Notes: generated by a model from the letters alone, not told the origin. A DNA stretch of 64,000 nt from Candidatus Freyarchaeota archaeon (GCA_030587365.1 JAUQZE010000021.1:1-64000), one strand, 5' to 3'; shown: positions 18,471-26,854, counted from the stretch's first letter. Translations and numbers: made by a program.

Positions 18471-19200
18471 TCTAACCCTTTCTCTTTCCTTTTAGGATTC
18501 ATAATTTTACTATTTTTATTTGCTGTTTGTTGGTGGTGTTTTTGCTTTATTTAGTTTGTTTTTAGGATTTGGTTGTTGAGCCTGTATTTGGTTTCTTTAT
18601 TTTCTTTTTTTGTTGTTATTAGGAGTAGTTCTTCTTCGTCTTTTGTCATAATTTCCGCGTGTTCTCTGTTTATTGTTTTTATATATGTTAGTTCGCCGCT
18701 TTCCTCCTTGTATTCTTGGTGGGCTTAGTTCTTTTTCTACGTGTTCTTCTCATGTTAGTGTTTCTTTTCCCTGTTTCTAGGCTCCCTTGAATATTTTTTT
18801 ATTAGGGTTAGTATCTTGTCTTGGAGTGTTAGTGAGGTACTTTCAGCTGGTTCCTGGCTAGTGGTACTCTGATTCTCTGATCGGTTCCAAGTTATACATT
18901 TCTCTCGGCAGGATGGCTTCTCTTATTTTGAAGGCGCTCAATGCCCCGTGTATCGCCATCCCTTATTCATAAACGCGGTGGATGTAAGATACGAAGTCAA
19001 CCTGAAGGATGGATATAGTGTTATAAAAGGTATAACATTGGGAATATCATAGTTTCTTATGCTTGATACAAAATTGTGCAGGATATCAAGCCAAGGTAGG
19101 AAGCTTTCAACGATGCTGAAATGGTTTGTGATAGGCAATATATTTAATACCTAAAGATGGTAAGATCAGAGAAAAAATTAAAATTTGCCAAAGTTCAATA
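18471..19200. other. Degraded region with repeat remnants
   Basis: T-rich on the plus strand. It holds the repeat at 18561-18655. Minus-strand scraps around 18860-18965 read GALSAFKI and IRESEYH, resembling scraps near 22794-22935. On the plus strand, 18873-19050 is an open 58-codon frame without a start (HPLFINAVDVRYEVNLKDG). None of these is an intact gene. Confidence 0.4.
18561..18655 (+). repeat. Diverged direct repeat, copy 1
   Basis: This segment matches 24998-25092 (shared stretches such as GTTGAGCCTGTATTTGGTTT). On the minus strand both encode a similar start or tail of a lost protein (ETKYRLN), here about 32 codons. It lies shortly after ahcY remnant A, which suggests duplication of a larger block. 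Confidence 0.65.
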
Positions 19201-19404
19201 TTACGTAACTGCTGGTGTGCTTTGGCATCCGGTGCAAGTACTTGCACAGGCCAAACATTTACCAGGTAGAGGCGCTTGCCTATCTACTAGCTTTAAGTTT
19301 ACAGCTTGAAGCGCCTTAATTAATTTATCCCTTTTTTCCTCCAATTCCTTGATGCTTTCTTCCTCTTCCTTTTTCTTTTCCTTTTTCATTTTTTCATCTT
19401 CCAT
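19201..19404 (-). CDS. Candidate Cys-rich ribosomal peptide precursor
   Basis: The 67-residue product has a highly charged helical front (Lys/Glu-rich, residues 1 to about 32), a helix KALQAVNLKL and a short different tail: PLPGKCLACASTCTGC and six more residues. The four Cys (about 49, 52, 56, 59) are spaced C-x2-C-x3-C-x2-C, followed by small and Thr/Ser residues. A leader followed by a Cys/Ser/Thr/Gly-rich core is typical of RiPP precursors cross-linked by radical SAM enzymes. In the uninterrupted arrangement it would lie about 85 bp after the radical SAM/SPASM gene on the same strand; an IS now separates them. A TATA-like stretch lies about 30-40 bp upstream. It could alternatively be a small zinc-binding protein. 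Confidence 0.6.
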   Translation of the reverse strand: MEDEKMKKEKKKEEEESIKELEEKRDKLIKALQAVNLKLVDRQAPLPGKCLACASTCTGCQSTPAVT

Positions 19405-19521
19405 ACCTTTGTATCTTTTAATACAACTATATGATATTTATTTTTTTCGTCTGAAGATAGCGGTTTTATCCACTTTTAAATATTTCTACATGAATAGTAC
19501 TTCGGAAACTTAGTTTTATTT

Positions 19522-19583
19522 GGGGATGTTGCTCTTTTTAGATTTATGAAGAAAACAATGAATAAGGTGAGAGCAGCATCCCC
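19522..19583 (+). promoter_or_regulatory. Hairpin enclosing the transposase start codon
   Basis: GGGGATGTTGCTCT (19522-19535) and AGAGCAGCATCCCC (19570-19583) pair over 14 bp with one G-U. The 34-nt loop contains both possible ATG starts (19546 and 19558). Such a structure in read-through mRNA would hide the start, a known way for IS elements to stay silent when transcribed from outside; this role is inference. Confidence 0.6.
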
Positions 19584-20661
19584 GAAGTTCTTGAGGAATC
19601 AGACGGTTAAAAAAGTATCTAACACCATAGCAGCGCACCTCCCCCGAGAAATCCGGGGATGGAAGCTGAGCCGGGAAGAGCTGAGCTCAACACTGGTGGA
19701 AGCCGTCCTGATGGACGCGCACCCCACAAAGATCGCCGAGGTGCTGGGAGTAGCGGACGAGGACACAGTGAGCTACCAGCTCCGAAAAATCGGGTGGAAG
19801 TGCCCCGAAAGGCTGAACCAGGAAATCGGCACCACAGCCGCAAAGCTCCTGAAAAACCGAAAGAGCAGAAAACCCCTCCTCCTACTACTAGCCGTAGACT
19901 CCACCGAGATAAACTACTGGGGGAAGCCCAACCTCTGGGTCCACTACTCGCACCTGAAGAAACGCATGGTCCACCGCTTCGCGGGAGCAAGCGTCGTAGG
20001 CTACAGGCGCTGCATCCCCCTCTCACTGAAACCCATCCCCCTCGCGGTGTTCCCGGAGGATATAGTCGCCCAGATGCTCAACGACGCAGAGAAACTAGGC
20101 CTCCGGGTGGGTGTGGTGCTTCTCGACCGCTGGTTCCACAGCGTGGAGGTGGTCCTCCTCCTCAAAAACCGCTCCACACCCTTCATTATCGGGGCCAGGA
20201 AGACCAAACGCGTAAAGCAGCTGCTCCAGGGGCTCGACAGAAACCGGCTGCACATACTACCCTACACCATGAGCGGGCAGACCAGCAGCGGATACGCGGA
20301 AACCGACGTCACACTGGTCGCCTTCTGGAGGAAGGATAAAGGGTGGGTGACTCTGGCCTGCTGGGGGGTAACTGCCAAGGAAGCCCGGATGTACAGCCTG
20401 CGCTGGGGCATAGAAACCTGCTTCAGGATGATCAAGCACTACCGAGCCCGAACCTGCTCCCCCAGCCTCCCCCTACGCTGGCTCCTCCTCCTCACATCCA
20501 CACTCCTCTACCTAGCCTACCTCCACAGCCTCCTCCTGCCTCCCCCAAAACCGGGAGCTGAGGAGACCGCTGCACTGAGCAGCTACGAGGCCTTCGCAGT
20601 CAGCACCATACTAGCCTGGCTGCTAACCCTGCTTCTCGAGGATCCGCCCCCTCTAATATAA
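19546..20661 (+). CDS. DDE transposase, IS4/ISH3-like
   Basis: This 371-residue protein has the DDE set: AVDSTEINYWG (first Asp, about 117), VVLLDRWFHSVEV (second Asp, about 194) and YSLRWGIETCFRMIKHYRART (Glu, near 290), the last being the Y-x2-R-W-x-IE-x-F pattern of IS4-group enzymes. The N-terminal 110 residues carry a helix-turn-helix-like segment (HPTKIAEVLGV). Very GC-rich compared with its surroundings, with no frame breaks, so recently acquired. An alternative ATG lies 4 codons downstream; both are in the hairpin loop. Confidence 0.9.
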   Translation: MKKTMNKVRAASPKFLRNQTVKKVSNTIAAHLPREIRGWKLSREELSSTLVEAVLMDAHPTKIAEVLGVADEDTVSYQLRKIGWKCPERLNQEIGTTAAKLLKNRKSRKPLLLLLAVDSTEINYWGKPNLWVHYSHLKKRMVHRFAGASVVGYRRCIPLSLKPIPLAVFPEDIVAQMLNDAEKLGLRVGVVLLDRWFHSVEVVLLLKNRSTPFIIGARKTKRVKQLLQGLDRNRLHILPYTMSGQTSSGYAETDVTLVAFWRKDKGWVTLACWGVTAKEARMYSLRWGIETCFRMIKHYRARTCSPSLPLRWLLLLTSTLLYLAYLHSLLLPPPKPGAEETAALSSYEAFAVSTILAWLLTLLLEDPPPLI

Positions 20662-20691
20662 CTTAACGCCAATCCAAAAAAGCCCAAAAAA

Positions 20692-22095
20692 TCAAGTTTC
20701 CGAAGTACTAATGAAAGGAAAATCTTTTGGTAAAGGAGGAGCTAGGGGGCAACGGGGATCTGGAGCGTAGTAATTCCCATAACAAGCTTTTGAAAAATTA
20801 TAGCACCCAGTTCTACAAATTTTTACTTTTGCACAACTCTGACAGGGTTCTGATATTTTTGAAACATCAAAATCCCTCCACTTTTCTGCTTTCTGCGAAA
20901 ACCATGCCTTCTTTAAATTCATTTTTCTAACATTTCCTATAGTCATTTCTTCAACACCCTCTAGTGTATCGCATAGATGAATATCTCCAACAGGTGATAT
21001 AGCAATTGAGGTAATCATAGCACCGCATGTTCGCATGTTCTCATTATTCATTTTTGGATAAAAAGTCAGTTCCTGAACCTCAATTTGTCCCTTATATTCT
21101 TGTTTCTTCTTAGTGATGACTTCTATTGCTCTCTCTGATTTAGCTCGTGCGGGAAGCAGTTCTTTGCCTCCGCGGGCAAAGGTACTTGGGAAGAAAGGTG
21201 AAAAGCTGATGGTATCCACTCCAAGTCTATGGCAAAAGTCTATCATTTCGTGAGCTATATCAATATTGATAGCAGTAACAACACATTTAACTATGACTTT
21301 AAAATTTTGTCGTTTCAAAATATTAATTGCGTTGGTAGTTGCATAAAATGAACCTTTTACTCCGGTCAATTTGTCATTAATATCAGGGTCGCAACAATCA
21401 AGGCTGACTTGGATGGTATCCAATCCAGTTTCTGCTAAATCTTTGGCTAACTTATCTGTTATAAGATATCCATTTGTGCTTATATATGGAAAAATGTCTG
21501 CTTTAAGCGCATGTGCAACAATTTTCGGTAAGTCTGGGCGTAGCGTTGGTTCTCCCCCAGTTATAAAACTTTTAATTACTCCCAATTGAGCAGCTTCGTC
21601 AACTACCCTAAGAATCTCTTTTGTTTTTAGCTCGAGACCTTTTAACCTTGGATCCCCCCTATAGCAGTATAAACATTTGAAATTACACCTTTCGGTTATG
21701 GATAAAACTAAAACTAGTGGTCCAGAATAAGTAGGAAGTCTATTAATCGGCGCAGGAAGTGGATTATAGATAAATTTGAATGGATCAAGTGGAGACGTTC
21801 TAGCATGACTACTTGTATAATTTTCCACAAGCTCCTCCACTTTTTGTAAAGTTTCTTTGAAATGACGGCGGGCTGTAATTTCGTCAGTAGAAAATGCATC
21901 TTGAATGATTGTGATAATTTCTTTTGTCGTTCTTCTTCCATCGCATAATGCAATTGTCACGGCTTCGGAGGGATGTAAACTAATAATCTTTTCTGTGATT
22001 CTGTCCATACAAAAAACGCAGTAGTCTTCTCGCCTGAGACGAACAGACTCCTTAAGGCAAGGAAAAACCTTCTCTTCTGTTTCCTTTTCCACCAT
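20692..22095 (-). CDS. Radical SAM/SPASM enzyme with N-terminal PqqD-like domain (RiPP maturase candidate)
   Basis: In this 467-residue protein, residues 10 to about 95 resemble a PqqD-like RiPP recognition element (SVRLRRED, HPSEAVTIALCDGRRTTKEI). The radical SAM core follows with CNFKCLYC (about 136-143) and TGGEPTLR. The C-terminal SPASM region holds CGAMITSIAISPVGDIHLC and the cluster CQSCAKVKICRTGC, binding extra iron-sulfur clusters. This build is that of enzymes forming thioether or C-C links in peptides. The last residues (STSET) are encoded by the IS inverted repeat; without the IS the frame would continue about 10 residues (HVEIFKSG). Only the C-terminal tail is altered, so it may still work. 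Its likely substrate is the peptide at 19201-19404. Confidence 0.82.
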   Translation of the reverse strand: MVEKETEEKVFPCLKESVRLRREDYCVFCMDRITEKIISLHPSEAVTIALCDGRRTTKEIITIIQDAFSTDEITARRHFKETLQKVEELVENYTSSHARTSPLDPFKFIYNPLPAPINRLPTYSGPLVLVLSITERCNFKCLYCYRGDPRLKGLELKTKEILRVVDEAAQLGVIKSFITGGEPTLRPDLPKIVAHALKADIFPYISTNGYLITDKLAKDLAETGLDTIQVSLDCCDPDINDKLTGVKGSFYATTNAINILKRQNFKVIVKCVVTAINIDIAHEMIDFCHRLGVDTISFSPFFPSTFARGGKELLPARAKSERAIEVITKKKQEYKGQIEVQELTFYPKMNNENMRTCGAMITSIAISPVGDIHLCDTLEGVEEMTIGNVRKMNLKKAWFSQKAEKWRDFDVSKISEPCQSCAKVKICRTGCYNFSKACYGNYYAPDPRCPLAPPLPKDFPFISTSET

Positions 22096-22409
22096 TCAAA
22101 TTGCCCCAATAATTCCATACTGTCTTTTTTAGAATAATCATCTTCCCTTCTATTGGAATATTCTCCTATTTAAATAATACTCATTTTTCAAGGTAAATGC
22201 ATTTTTTATTAGATTTTTTCCGCTATCTTACTTTTTCATATTAAAAGCATCTCTTCTCCTATTGTTCAACTAGATCGGCGTCTTGCCCTTTTGTGTCATC
22301 TTTCTATGCAAATCATCAATTCCTTCAGCGAATTCTATTGAACTAGATTAAAGTTTGTATGGGTTTATGGACATACTTAGTTCTCAGATGGATAGCATCC
22401 AAGTTCTGT
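22096..22409. other. Upstream region of radical SAM gene
   Basis: AT-rich DNA with TATA-like stretches near 22165-22185 that could drive the radical SAM gene. No gene seen. Confidence 0.35.
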
Positions 22410-22625
22410 GACAGTATGAGCTTTTCGGATCAGTCTTTGGCTGTTGAGTATATTGCTAAGAATAGGGATTCTTTGTCTAAGATGGGTAGTGTTGTTCTTG
22501 ATATTCCCGAGGAGATTGATAAGACTGTTGCTGAATTAAAGTGTAAGGCGATGAATCTTAAGCTCGATGTCTTGACTCCTGAGCAAGAAGCGTATTTATC
22601 GGGATGGGCTGAAGGAACGACATAG
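22410..22625 (+). pseudogene. S-adenosylhomocysteinase C-terminal fragment, copy B
   Basis: The last about 70 codons read SMSFSDQSLAVEY, KNRDSL, VLDIPEEIDKTVAELK, NLKLDVLTPEQEAYLSGW and EGT, the end of archaeal S-adenosylhomocysteine hydrolase. Just before, GGA TAG CAT CCA AGT is recognisable as the family's GHPS motif with a stop codon and a shifted frame. The catalytic and most NAD-binding parts are missing. An ATG at 22359 would give an 88-residue frame, but its start is not homologous to the enzyme. It is a better preserved copy of 18281-18470. Confidence 0.75.
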
Positions 22626-22793
22626 TTTCTTCTTACTTTTTTTCTTTTTTTGGGATTGTAAAGGTTTTTTGCGATGTGGAAAACTTTTTGTGTTTTGTGT
22701 TATGGGGGTTTGTTGGTTGGCTTGTTTGCGCGGTGACCTTTTGAGTGGTTGGGTTTTTTGGCGGGTTCTTGACTGATTGGCTTAATTTTTCGC

Positions 22794-22886
22794 TTAGTAT
22801 TCTGATGGTCTCGGTGGGTGATAGTCGCATGTTCCTCCCCACCAGTACTCCTTGTCCTCCCATTTTTTGCCTTTGTTTTTTTCCAT
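22794..22886 (-). CDS. Possible 30-residue peptide or remnant
   Basis: The frame runs MEKNKGKKWEDKEYWWGG, has one Cys, and ends PRPSEY. A similar ending (IRESEYH) is found on the minus strand near 18860, so it may be a remnant shared by the duplicated segments rather than a gene. Confidence 0.25.
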   Translation of the reverse strand: MEKNKGKKWEDKEYWWGGTCDYHPPRPSEY

Positions 22887-23100
22887 GCTGGCCATATTTT
22901 GAGGGTGCTGAGTGCTGCCCAGAAGACTTGGTTAAGTTTTCTTAGCCTAGGGCAAAACAAATATTTACTAACTCTATTAAACTTATTAAAATTGGTTAGT
23001 AAGCGATAACTTATTATATAATGTGTAACACGCGTCTTTATGCCGGATGATGTGATAATTAATTGCCATTTTTAATTAGTTTGATGAGTGGGTTGGAAAT

Positions 23101-23832
23101 ATGGCTGGAAATTTTGATGTGGAGTTACCCAAATTCATCAATGATCCAATTATTGAAAGTATGAGAACCATAATTTTTTCGTACAATCCTAGAGAAATTG
23201 AGTTAGATGAGATTCCACCAGTATTTAAAGAAATTGTTACAGAAGTGACTAGTAAATCAGAGAGAACAATTCTTGACCTAGAGGAGATAATAAACAGTTC
23301 AATAAAAAAATTAAAGGTGAAAGAATTATTGAAGGTAGAGCAGGAAGCCTACCGGAATCTAATGCTCAACTATGTGAAAGAGTCATTCCAAATCCTGAGT
23401 AAAGAATCTCTAAGGCTTATAGATGAGATTCGCAGTGAGTATTTCCCGGTGAAATGCCTCTTGGCATGGGCCGATGCTTTTAACCACTCATCTAAGATTC
23501 TTCAACAAATATATAAAAGACTCACTGGACCGCTCTTTTGGTCAAAAATCGGAACAGCAAGATCACCAAAGGACATAACTAGAAAGATGAGACCGATCAA
23601 GGAAACCCTACTAGTCATTTGCCTAGTGATGATTCGGATATATGAAATGGCATCCCGCTTACTAAGTGTGGAAACCACAGACAGCGAAATAAACGAACAA
23701 TTACTTCTTCTCTCTGAAGAAATAACTCAGCTCTCAGAAACAGCAATCAAGTGGAACTTCATTCCGGAAATCACAGAAGCTGAAGAAGAAAAAATCTTCC
23801 TAGAGGCTATTAAAGTCATCACCAGTCAATAA
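23101..23832 (+). CDS. Hypothetical helical protein
   Basis: The 243-residue protein is almost all helical, with amphipathic stretches (TILDLEEIINSSIKKLKVKELL, about 56-77; ESLRLIDEIRSEYF). No catalytic motif, signal or membrane segment. ATG start after GGTTGGAAAT. It runs toward and overlaps the OB-fold-like frame by about 30 bp at the 3' end. Not recognised. Confidence 0.5.
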   Translation: MAGNFDVELPKFINDPIIESMRTIIFSYNPREIELDEIPPVFKEIVTEVTSKSERTILDLEEIINSSIKKLKVKELLKVEQEAYRNLMLNYVKESFQILSKESLRLIDEIRSEYFPVKCLLAWADAFNHSSKILQQIYKRLTGPLFWSKIGTARSPKDITRKMRPIKETLLVICLVMIRIYEMASRLLSVETTDSEINEQLLLLSEEITQLSETAIKWNFIPEITEAEEEKIFLEAIKVITSQ

Positions 23833-23991
23833 ATGACAGGAATACATTATATCATTTTCAAGTTTATTCATGTTTTGAATTATACTGGCATTAATCTGTA
23901 TTTCGCCTTCTTCTTCCAGTGAAACAGTCCCAAATACTCTTATTTTATCACCCACTTTAACTTTGCTTATAATCGCATCATCCAAAGCCAC
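23800..23991 (-). CDS. OB-fold fragment (RPA/SSB-like)
   Basis: A 63-residue frame (GTG start) includes VKVGDKIRVFGTVSLEEEGE and INASIIQNMNKLE, the strand pattern of an OB-fold nucleic-acid-binding domain. In frame upstream, KNKEIAKRI precedes without a usable start codon, which suggests a remnant of a longer gene. It overlaps the 3' end of the opposite gene. Confidence 0.4.
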   Translation of the reverse strand: MALDDAIISKVKVGDKIRVFGTVSLEEEGEIQINASIIQNMNKLENDIMYSCHLLTGDDFNSL

Positions 23992-24204
23992 GATTCTTTT
24001 TGCTATTTCCTTATTCTTGTAGTTTAGTCAGTTAGATAGCCAGTATGTTTTTAATAGGGGTACAAGGAATTTAATAGTTTATTTTTTGTCTCTGAGCGTT
24101 GTGAAGGTTTAAAAAGCTTTTTTCAACGTTCTCTGGTAAGTTTTTTCTTATTGTGACGGGCAAACGCATTAATTTCCAGATTTGGCTTGTAAGAGGTTTT
24201 TGTC

Positions 24205-24936
24205 CTAGGGGGTATATTTGGGACTTGAAATCAAAATGAAGCCGTTTTGTGCCTTTATTTCGTCAAACTGGGGTTTTGGTGCGTATCTCAAAATCCACAG
24301 GGGGATTATGTTCAGGTATTTGCAGATTTCCAGTTTTATGTTGAATTCTTCTCTTTCCATGTATGGAAGAGTGTTTTTCACTTCTACGCCATAAGTAATG
24401 CCGTCTTTCTGGATAATAAAATCAAGGTCATGGTTAGAGCGTGTCCATTTTTTATTGTTGTATTCGTTGGTATGTGTGTCTAAAATTTTGAAACTGTTAA
24501 TTCTAAACATGTACTCTGAAAGCATCTCTGCGTATTCACCAACGGCACGCATGATATCCGGGGCGCTATATTTCTCAATTAGTTTTATTCTTCTGTTAAT
24601 TTCTCGGTCAATATATCTTATATTTGCTCTGTAAACGAAATTAGCTACTTTTGTAGTTTTTTCTTTTAGAAAGGCTTCATTAATTAGAAAGTTAACATTT
24701 CTATCGGTAAGCCAATGAAAGTATTTCTTTTCAAACAAAACCTCTATCTGTTTTCTATGATAGGGGGAATTGGGGCCGCATTCGCTCGGTGTACCATAAC
24801 GGTAGATAGGATGATTTTCATTCACAAAAAAAGATATTAAATCCTGTTTTACATCCTCATCCTTAATTTTATCATTTTTCTTAATCTCACTGCCCCCAAG
24901 AACTTCTATTAACGGTATGAAGAGTAGAACAGGCAT
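24205..24936 (-). CDS. PD-(D/E)XK-type hypothetical nuclease
   Basis: The C-terminal part of this 243-residue protein contains NHDLDFIIQKDGITYGVEVK: an Asp followed after about 13 residues by E-x-K, the metal-binding core of PD-(D/E)XK nucleases, with a preceding helix (VGEYAEMLSEYMF) supplying a possible Glu. The N-terminal half holds a conserved-looking HRKQIEVLFEKKYFHWLTDR. Such archaeal proteins are usually of unknown role. Transcribed alone. Confidence 0.55.
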   Translation of the reverse strand: MPVLLFIPLIEVLGGSEIKKNDKIKDEDVKQDLISFFVNENHPIYRYGTPSECGPNSPYHRKQIEVLFEKKYFHWLTDRNVNFLINEAFLKEKTTKVANFVYRANIRYIDREINRRIKLIEKYSAPDIMRAVGEYAEMLSEYMFRINSFKILDTHTNEYNNKKWTRSNHDLDFIIQKDGITYGVEVKNTLPYMEREEFNIKLEICKYLNIIPLWILRYAPKPQFDEIKAQNGFILISSPKYTP

Positions 24937-24997
24937 TTATAGTTTTATGTTTTAAAAAAGTTTGGCAATATTGGTTAACAGTGAGGTCATGGATGTT

Positions 24998-25092
24998 TTT
25001 GTTAGGATTTGGTGGTTGAGCCTGTATTTGGTTTCTTCGTTTTCTTTTTGAGCTGTTATTAAGAGTGGTTCTACTTTGTCTTCTATTATAAT
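24998..25092 (+). repeat. Diverged direct repeat, copy 2
   Basis: Matches 18561-18655. On the minus strand it reads EDKVEPLLITAQKENEETKY and ends at a stop near 24958, so both copies look like remnants of one protein family. Confidence 0.65.
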
Positions 25093-25156
25093 GAACGAAA
25101 CATAACTCCAATTGAAAATCTTAGTTAGTATTGTTGTTCCAGTGGTGGGCTTTTGG

Positions 25157-25477
25157 TTACATTAGGAGTACTGTGAGTGGGACTGGGTTCTGGGCTAGCC
25201 ATTGGTAAATCATCTGGTACAGGTAGATTGCTAGGTACTGTGTTACTCCGCCCATAATTTCAAGGATGATGGAAAGGATTGTTTCCCATTTGACTGATAT
25301 TCCGAGGATGAGTAGGCTTATGATTATGCCTATGATGGGGCCGGTGCGGTGGTTGGAGGTGGCTAGTTTCACTAGGTTCATGATGAGTAGTCCTATTCCG
25401 ACCACTAGGAGGATTCCGAAGATTATGTTGAGCAGGTTGTATACTAGGGGGTTGTATAGGAACGAGTATGCGTCCAT
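25157..25477 (-). CDS. Small membrane protein
   Basis: 106 residues with two to three hydrophobic segments: LLNIIFGILLVVGIGLLIMN (about 15-34), GPIIGIIISLLILGISV (about 46-62) and a third weaker amphipathic segment near the C-terminus. No motif recognised. It lies upstream (minus strand) of the repeat remnant at 24998. Confidence 0.5.
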   Translation of the reverse strand: MDAYSFLYNPLVYNLLNIIFGILLVVGIGLLIMNLVKLATSNHRTGPIIGIIISLLILGISVKWETILSIILEIMGGVTQYLAIYLYQMIYQWLAQNPVPLTVLLM

Positions 25478-25734
25478 CTTAAATCATCTCACTTCTATTT
25501 CTCAGAAATAGGGTATATGAGCACCACGAAAGTGAAAATTAGAATTGAGCCGAGTTAAAGAGTATAAATTGCCTATTTTTGGGGGTTGGTTTTGGGTTTC
25601 GGCTTTTAGGTGCTTGTGTTTGAGGAAAGTTTTAATTACGGTTGTATGATTATTTTTTGCAGATATTTGACTGTAACTTGGTTGATGTTTGTGGTTTTGA
25701 CGTTTGTATATTGATTTATTTGGAGGATGAGCTA

Positions 25735-26854
25735 ATGGACGCTGAGGAAAAGGTTCGGTTGGTTTTGCGTGGCTTGGATGAGGTTATTACGGTTGAGGAT
25801 TTGCAGAGTTTGTTTGAGGTTGAGAGCCGCCCTAAGGCCTATATTGGTGTTGAGCCTTCTGGATAAACCTTTTAGTTGACCTAAGGGTTCCAGAATATTT
25901 CATATAGGTTGGGTGGTTTGGGCTTGGAAGGTTCAGGATTTGGTTCTGGCTGATGCTGATATGCATATTCTTGAGGCGACTTGGCATGCGAAAATTAATG
26001 ATAAATTTGGCGGGGATATGGATACTATTCACATGTGTGCGAAGTACATTGAACATTGTTTGCAATCGCTGGGCGTAGATACTGGAAGGGTTCGGTTTGA
26101 AAAGGCTGAGGATCTTATGGATGATTTGGATTATTGGGGGACGGTGATAAATGTTGCTAAGAATATTACGCTTGCTCGTGTTAAGAGGGCTATGAGTATA
26201 ATGGGGCGTAAAGTGGATGATGCTGAGTCTGATTACTCGAAAACGCTTTATCCTTGTATACAGGTTGCTGATATTTTATATTCTGGTTTCAAGTTGTGTT
26301 TGGGGGGAACTGATCAGAGGAGAGCGCATATACTTGCTAGGGAATTAGCTCCCAAGTTCGGCTTGGAATGGAAGCCGGTGGCTATTCATACGCCTCTTCT
26401 CATCGGTTTGCAAGGCTTATCAAGAATGGAGGTTGAAAAAGGGGATGAGGATGTTTTAATGGAAGCTAAGATGTCGAAATCTAAGCCTCAAACTGCGATT
26501 TTCATCCATGACCCGCCGGAGGAGATAAGGGAAAAGATTGGAGCTGCCTTTTGTCCGCCGAAACAGGTGGAATTCAACCCGATAATCGAGATAAATAGGC
26601 TTCTGCTTCTTTCCAGAAGTGGTTCTAGTCTTCGTGTAGAGCGTAAGGAAAAATTTGGAGGCCCTGTTGACTTTACGAGTTTTGACGAGTTGAAATCAGC
26701 TTATGCTAGTGGAGACCTTCACCCCCTGGATTTGAAACAAGCCACTGCGGAAGCGCTTATTAATCTATTGGAAAATGTTAGGAGGTATTTTGAAAAAAAT
26801 AGTGAGGCTCATAATCTTCTTGAAACATTAAAAAGGGCAATTGTAACACGGTGA
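25735..26854 (+). CDS. tyrS: Tyrosyl-tRNA synthetase, interrupted by a 31-nt BHB-type intron
   Basis: Joins tyrosine to tRNA-Tyr. Exon 1 is 25735-25864, exon 2 is 25896-26854; spliced length is 1089 nt (362 residues). Exon 1 ends in AYIGVEPSG; after splicing the frame reads GLFHIGW, the HIGH-type class I motif of archaeal TyrRS. Exon 2 has SKTLYPCIQVADIL, GGTDQRRAH and EAKMSKSKP (KMSKS loop). ATG 25735 is preceded by GGAGG 8 nt upstream. Unspliced, a TAA follows the Gly codon and all frames close. Everything else is intact, so the gene is most likely alive and spliced. The DNA is markedly T/G-rich at third positions. A tRNA-Tyr gene lies at 46.9 kb. Confidence 0.85.
25865..25895 (+). other. 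Predicted bulge-helix-bulge mRNA intron in tyrS
   Basis: The exon-1 end CTGG (25859-25862) pairs with intron CCAG (25890-25893). Bulge ATA (25863-25865) is cut AT^A. The inner helix AACC pairs with GGTT (25866-25869 with 25886-25889). Bulge AAT (25894-25896) is cut AA^T. Joined exons give GGA TTA TTT CAT (G-L-F-H). The outer exon helix is weak (one clear pair). This is the geometry used by the archaeal tRNA-splicing endonuclease. Confidence 0.75.

Larger units (their letters stand above)
19496..20709 (+). mobile_element. IS4/ISH3-like insertion sequence
   Basis: Ends are AGTACTTCGGAAACTT on the left and its exact complement on the right (16-bp perfect inverted repeats), about 1214 bp long, with a single transposase gene between. 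AAT occurs on both outer sides; because AGTACT is itself palindromic the exact target duplication cannot be fixed (AAT or AGTACT). It is inserted at the 3' end of the radical SAM gene, whose last codons and stop now come from the right inverted repeat. Confidence 0.88.

Noticed and set aside
19619..20339. Long frames in other phases inside the IS4/ISH3-like transposase
   Set aside because: They arise from the GC-rich composition of the transposase gene; the products are Pro/Arg/Ser-rich and show no motif.
25861..25900. tyrS frame break as simple pseudogene or sequencing error
   Set aside because: The insert is 31 nt, not one or two bases; it forms a bulge-helix-bulge-like fold, and precise removal recreates GLFHIGW. 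The rest of the protein is undamaged.
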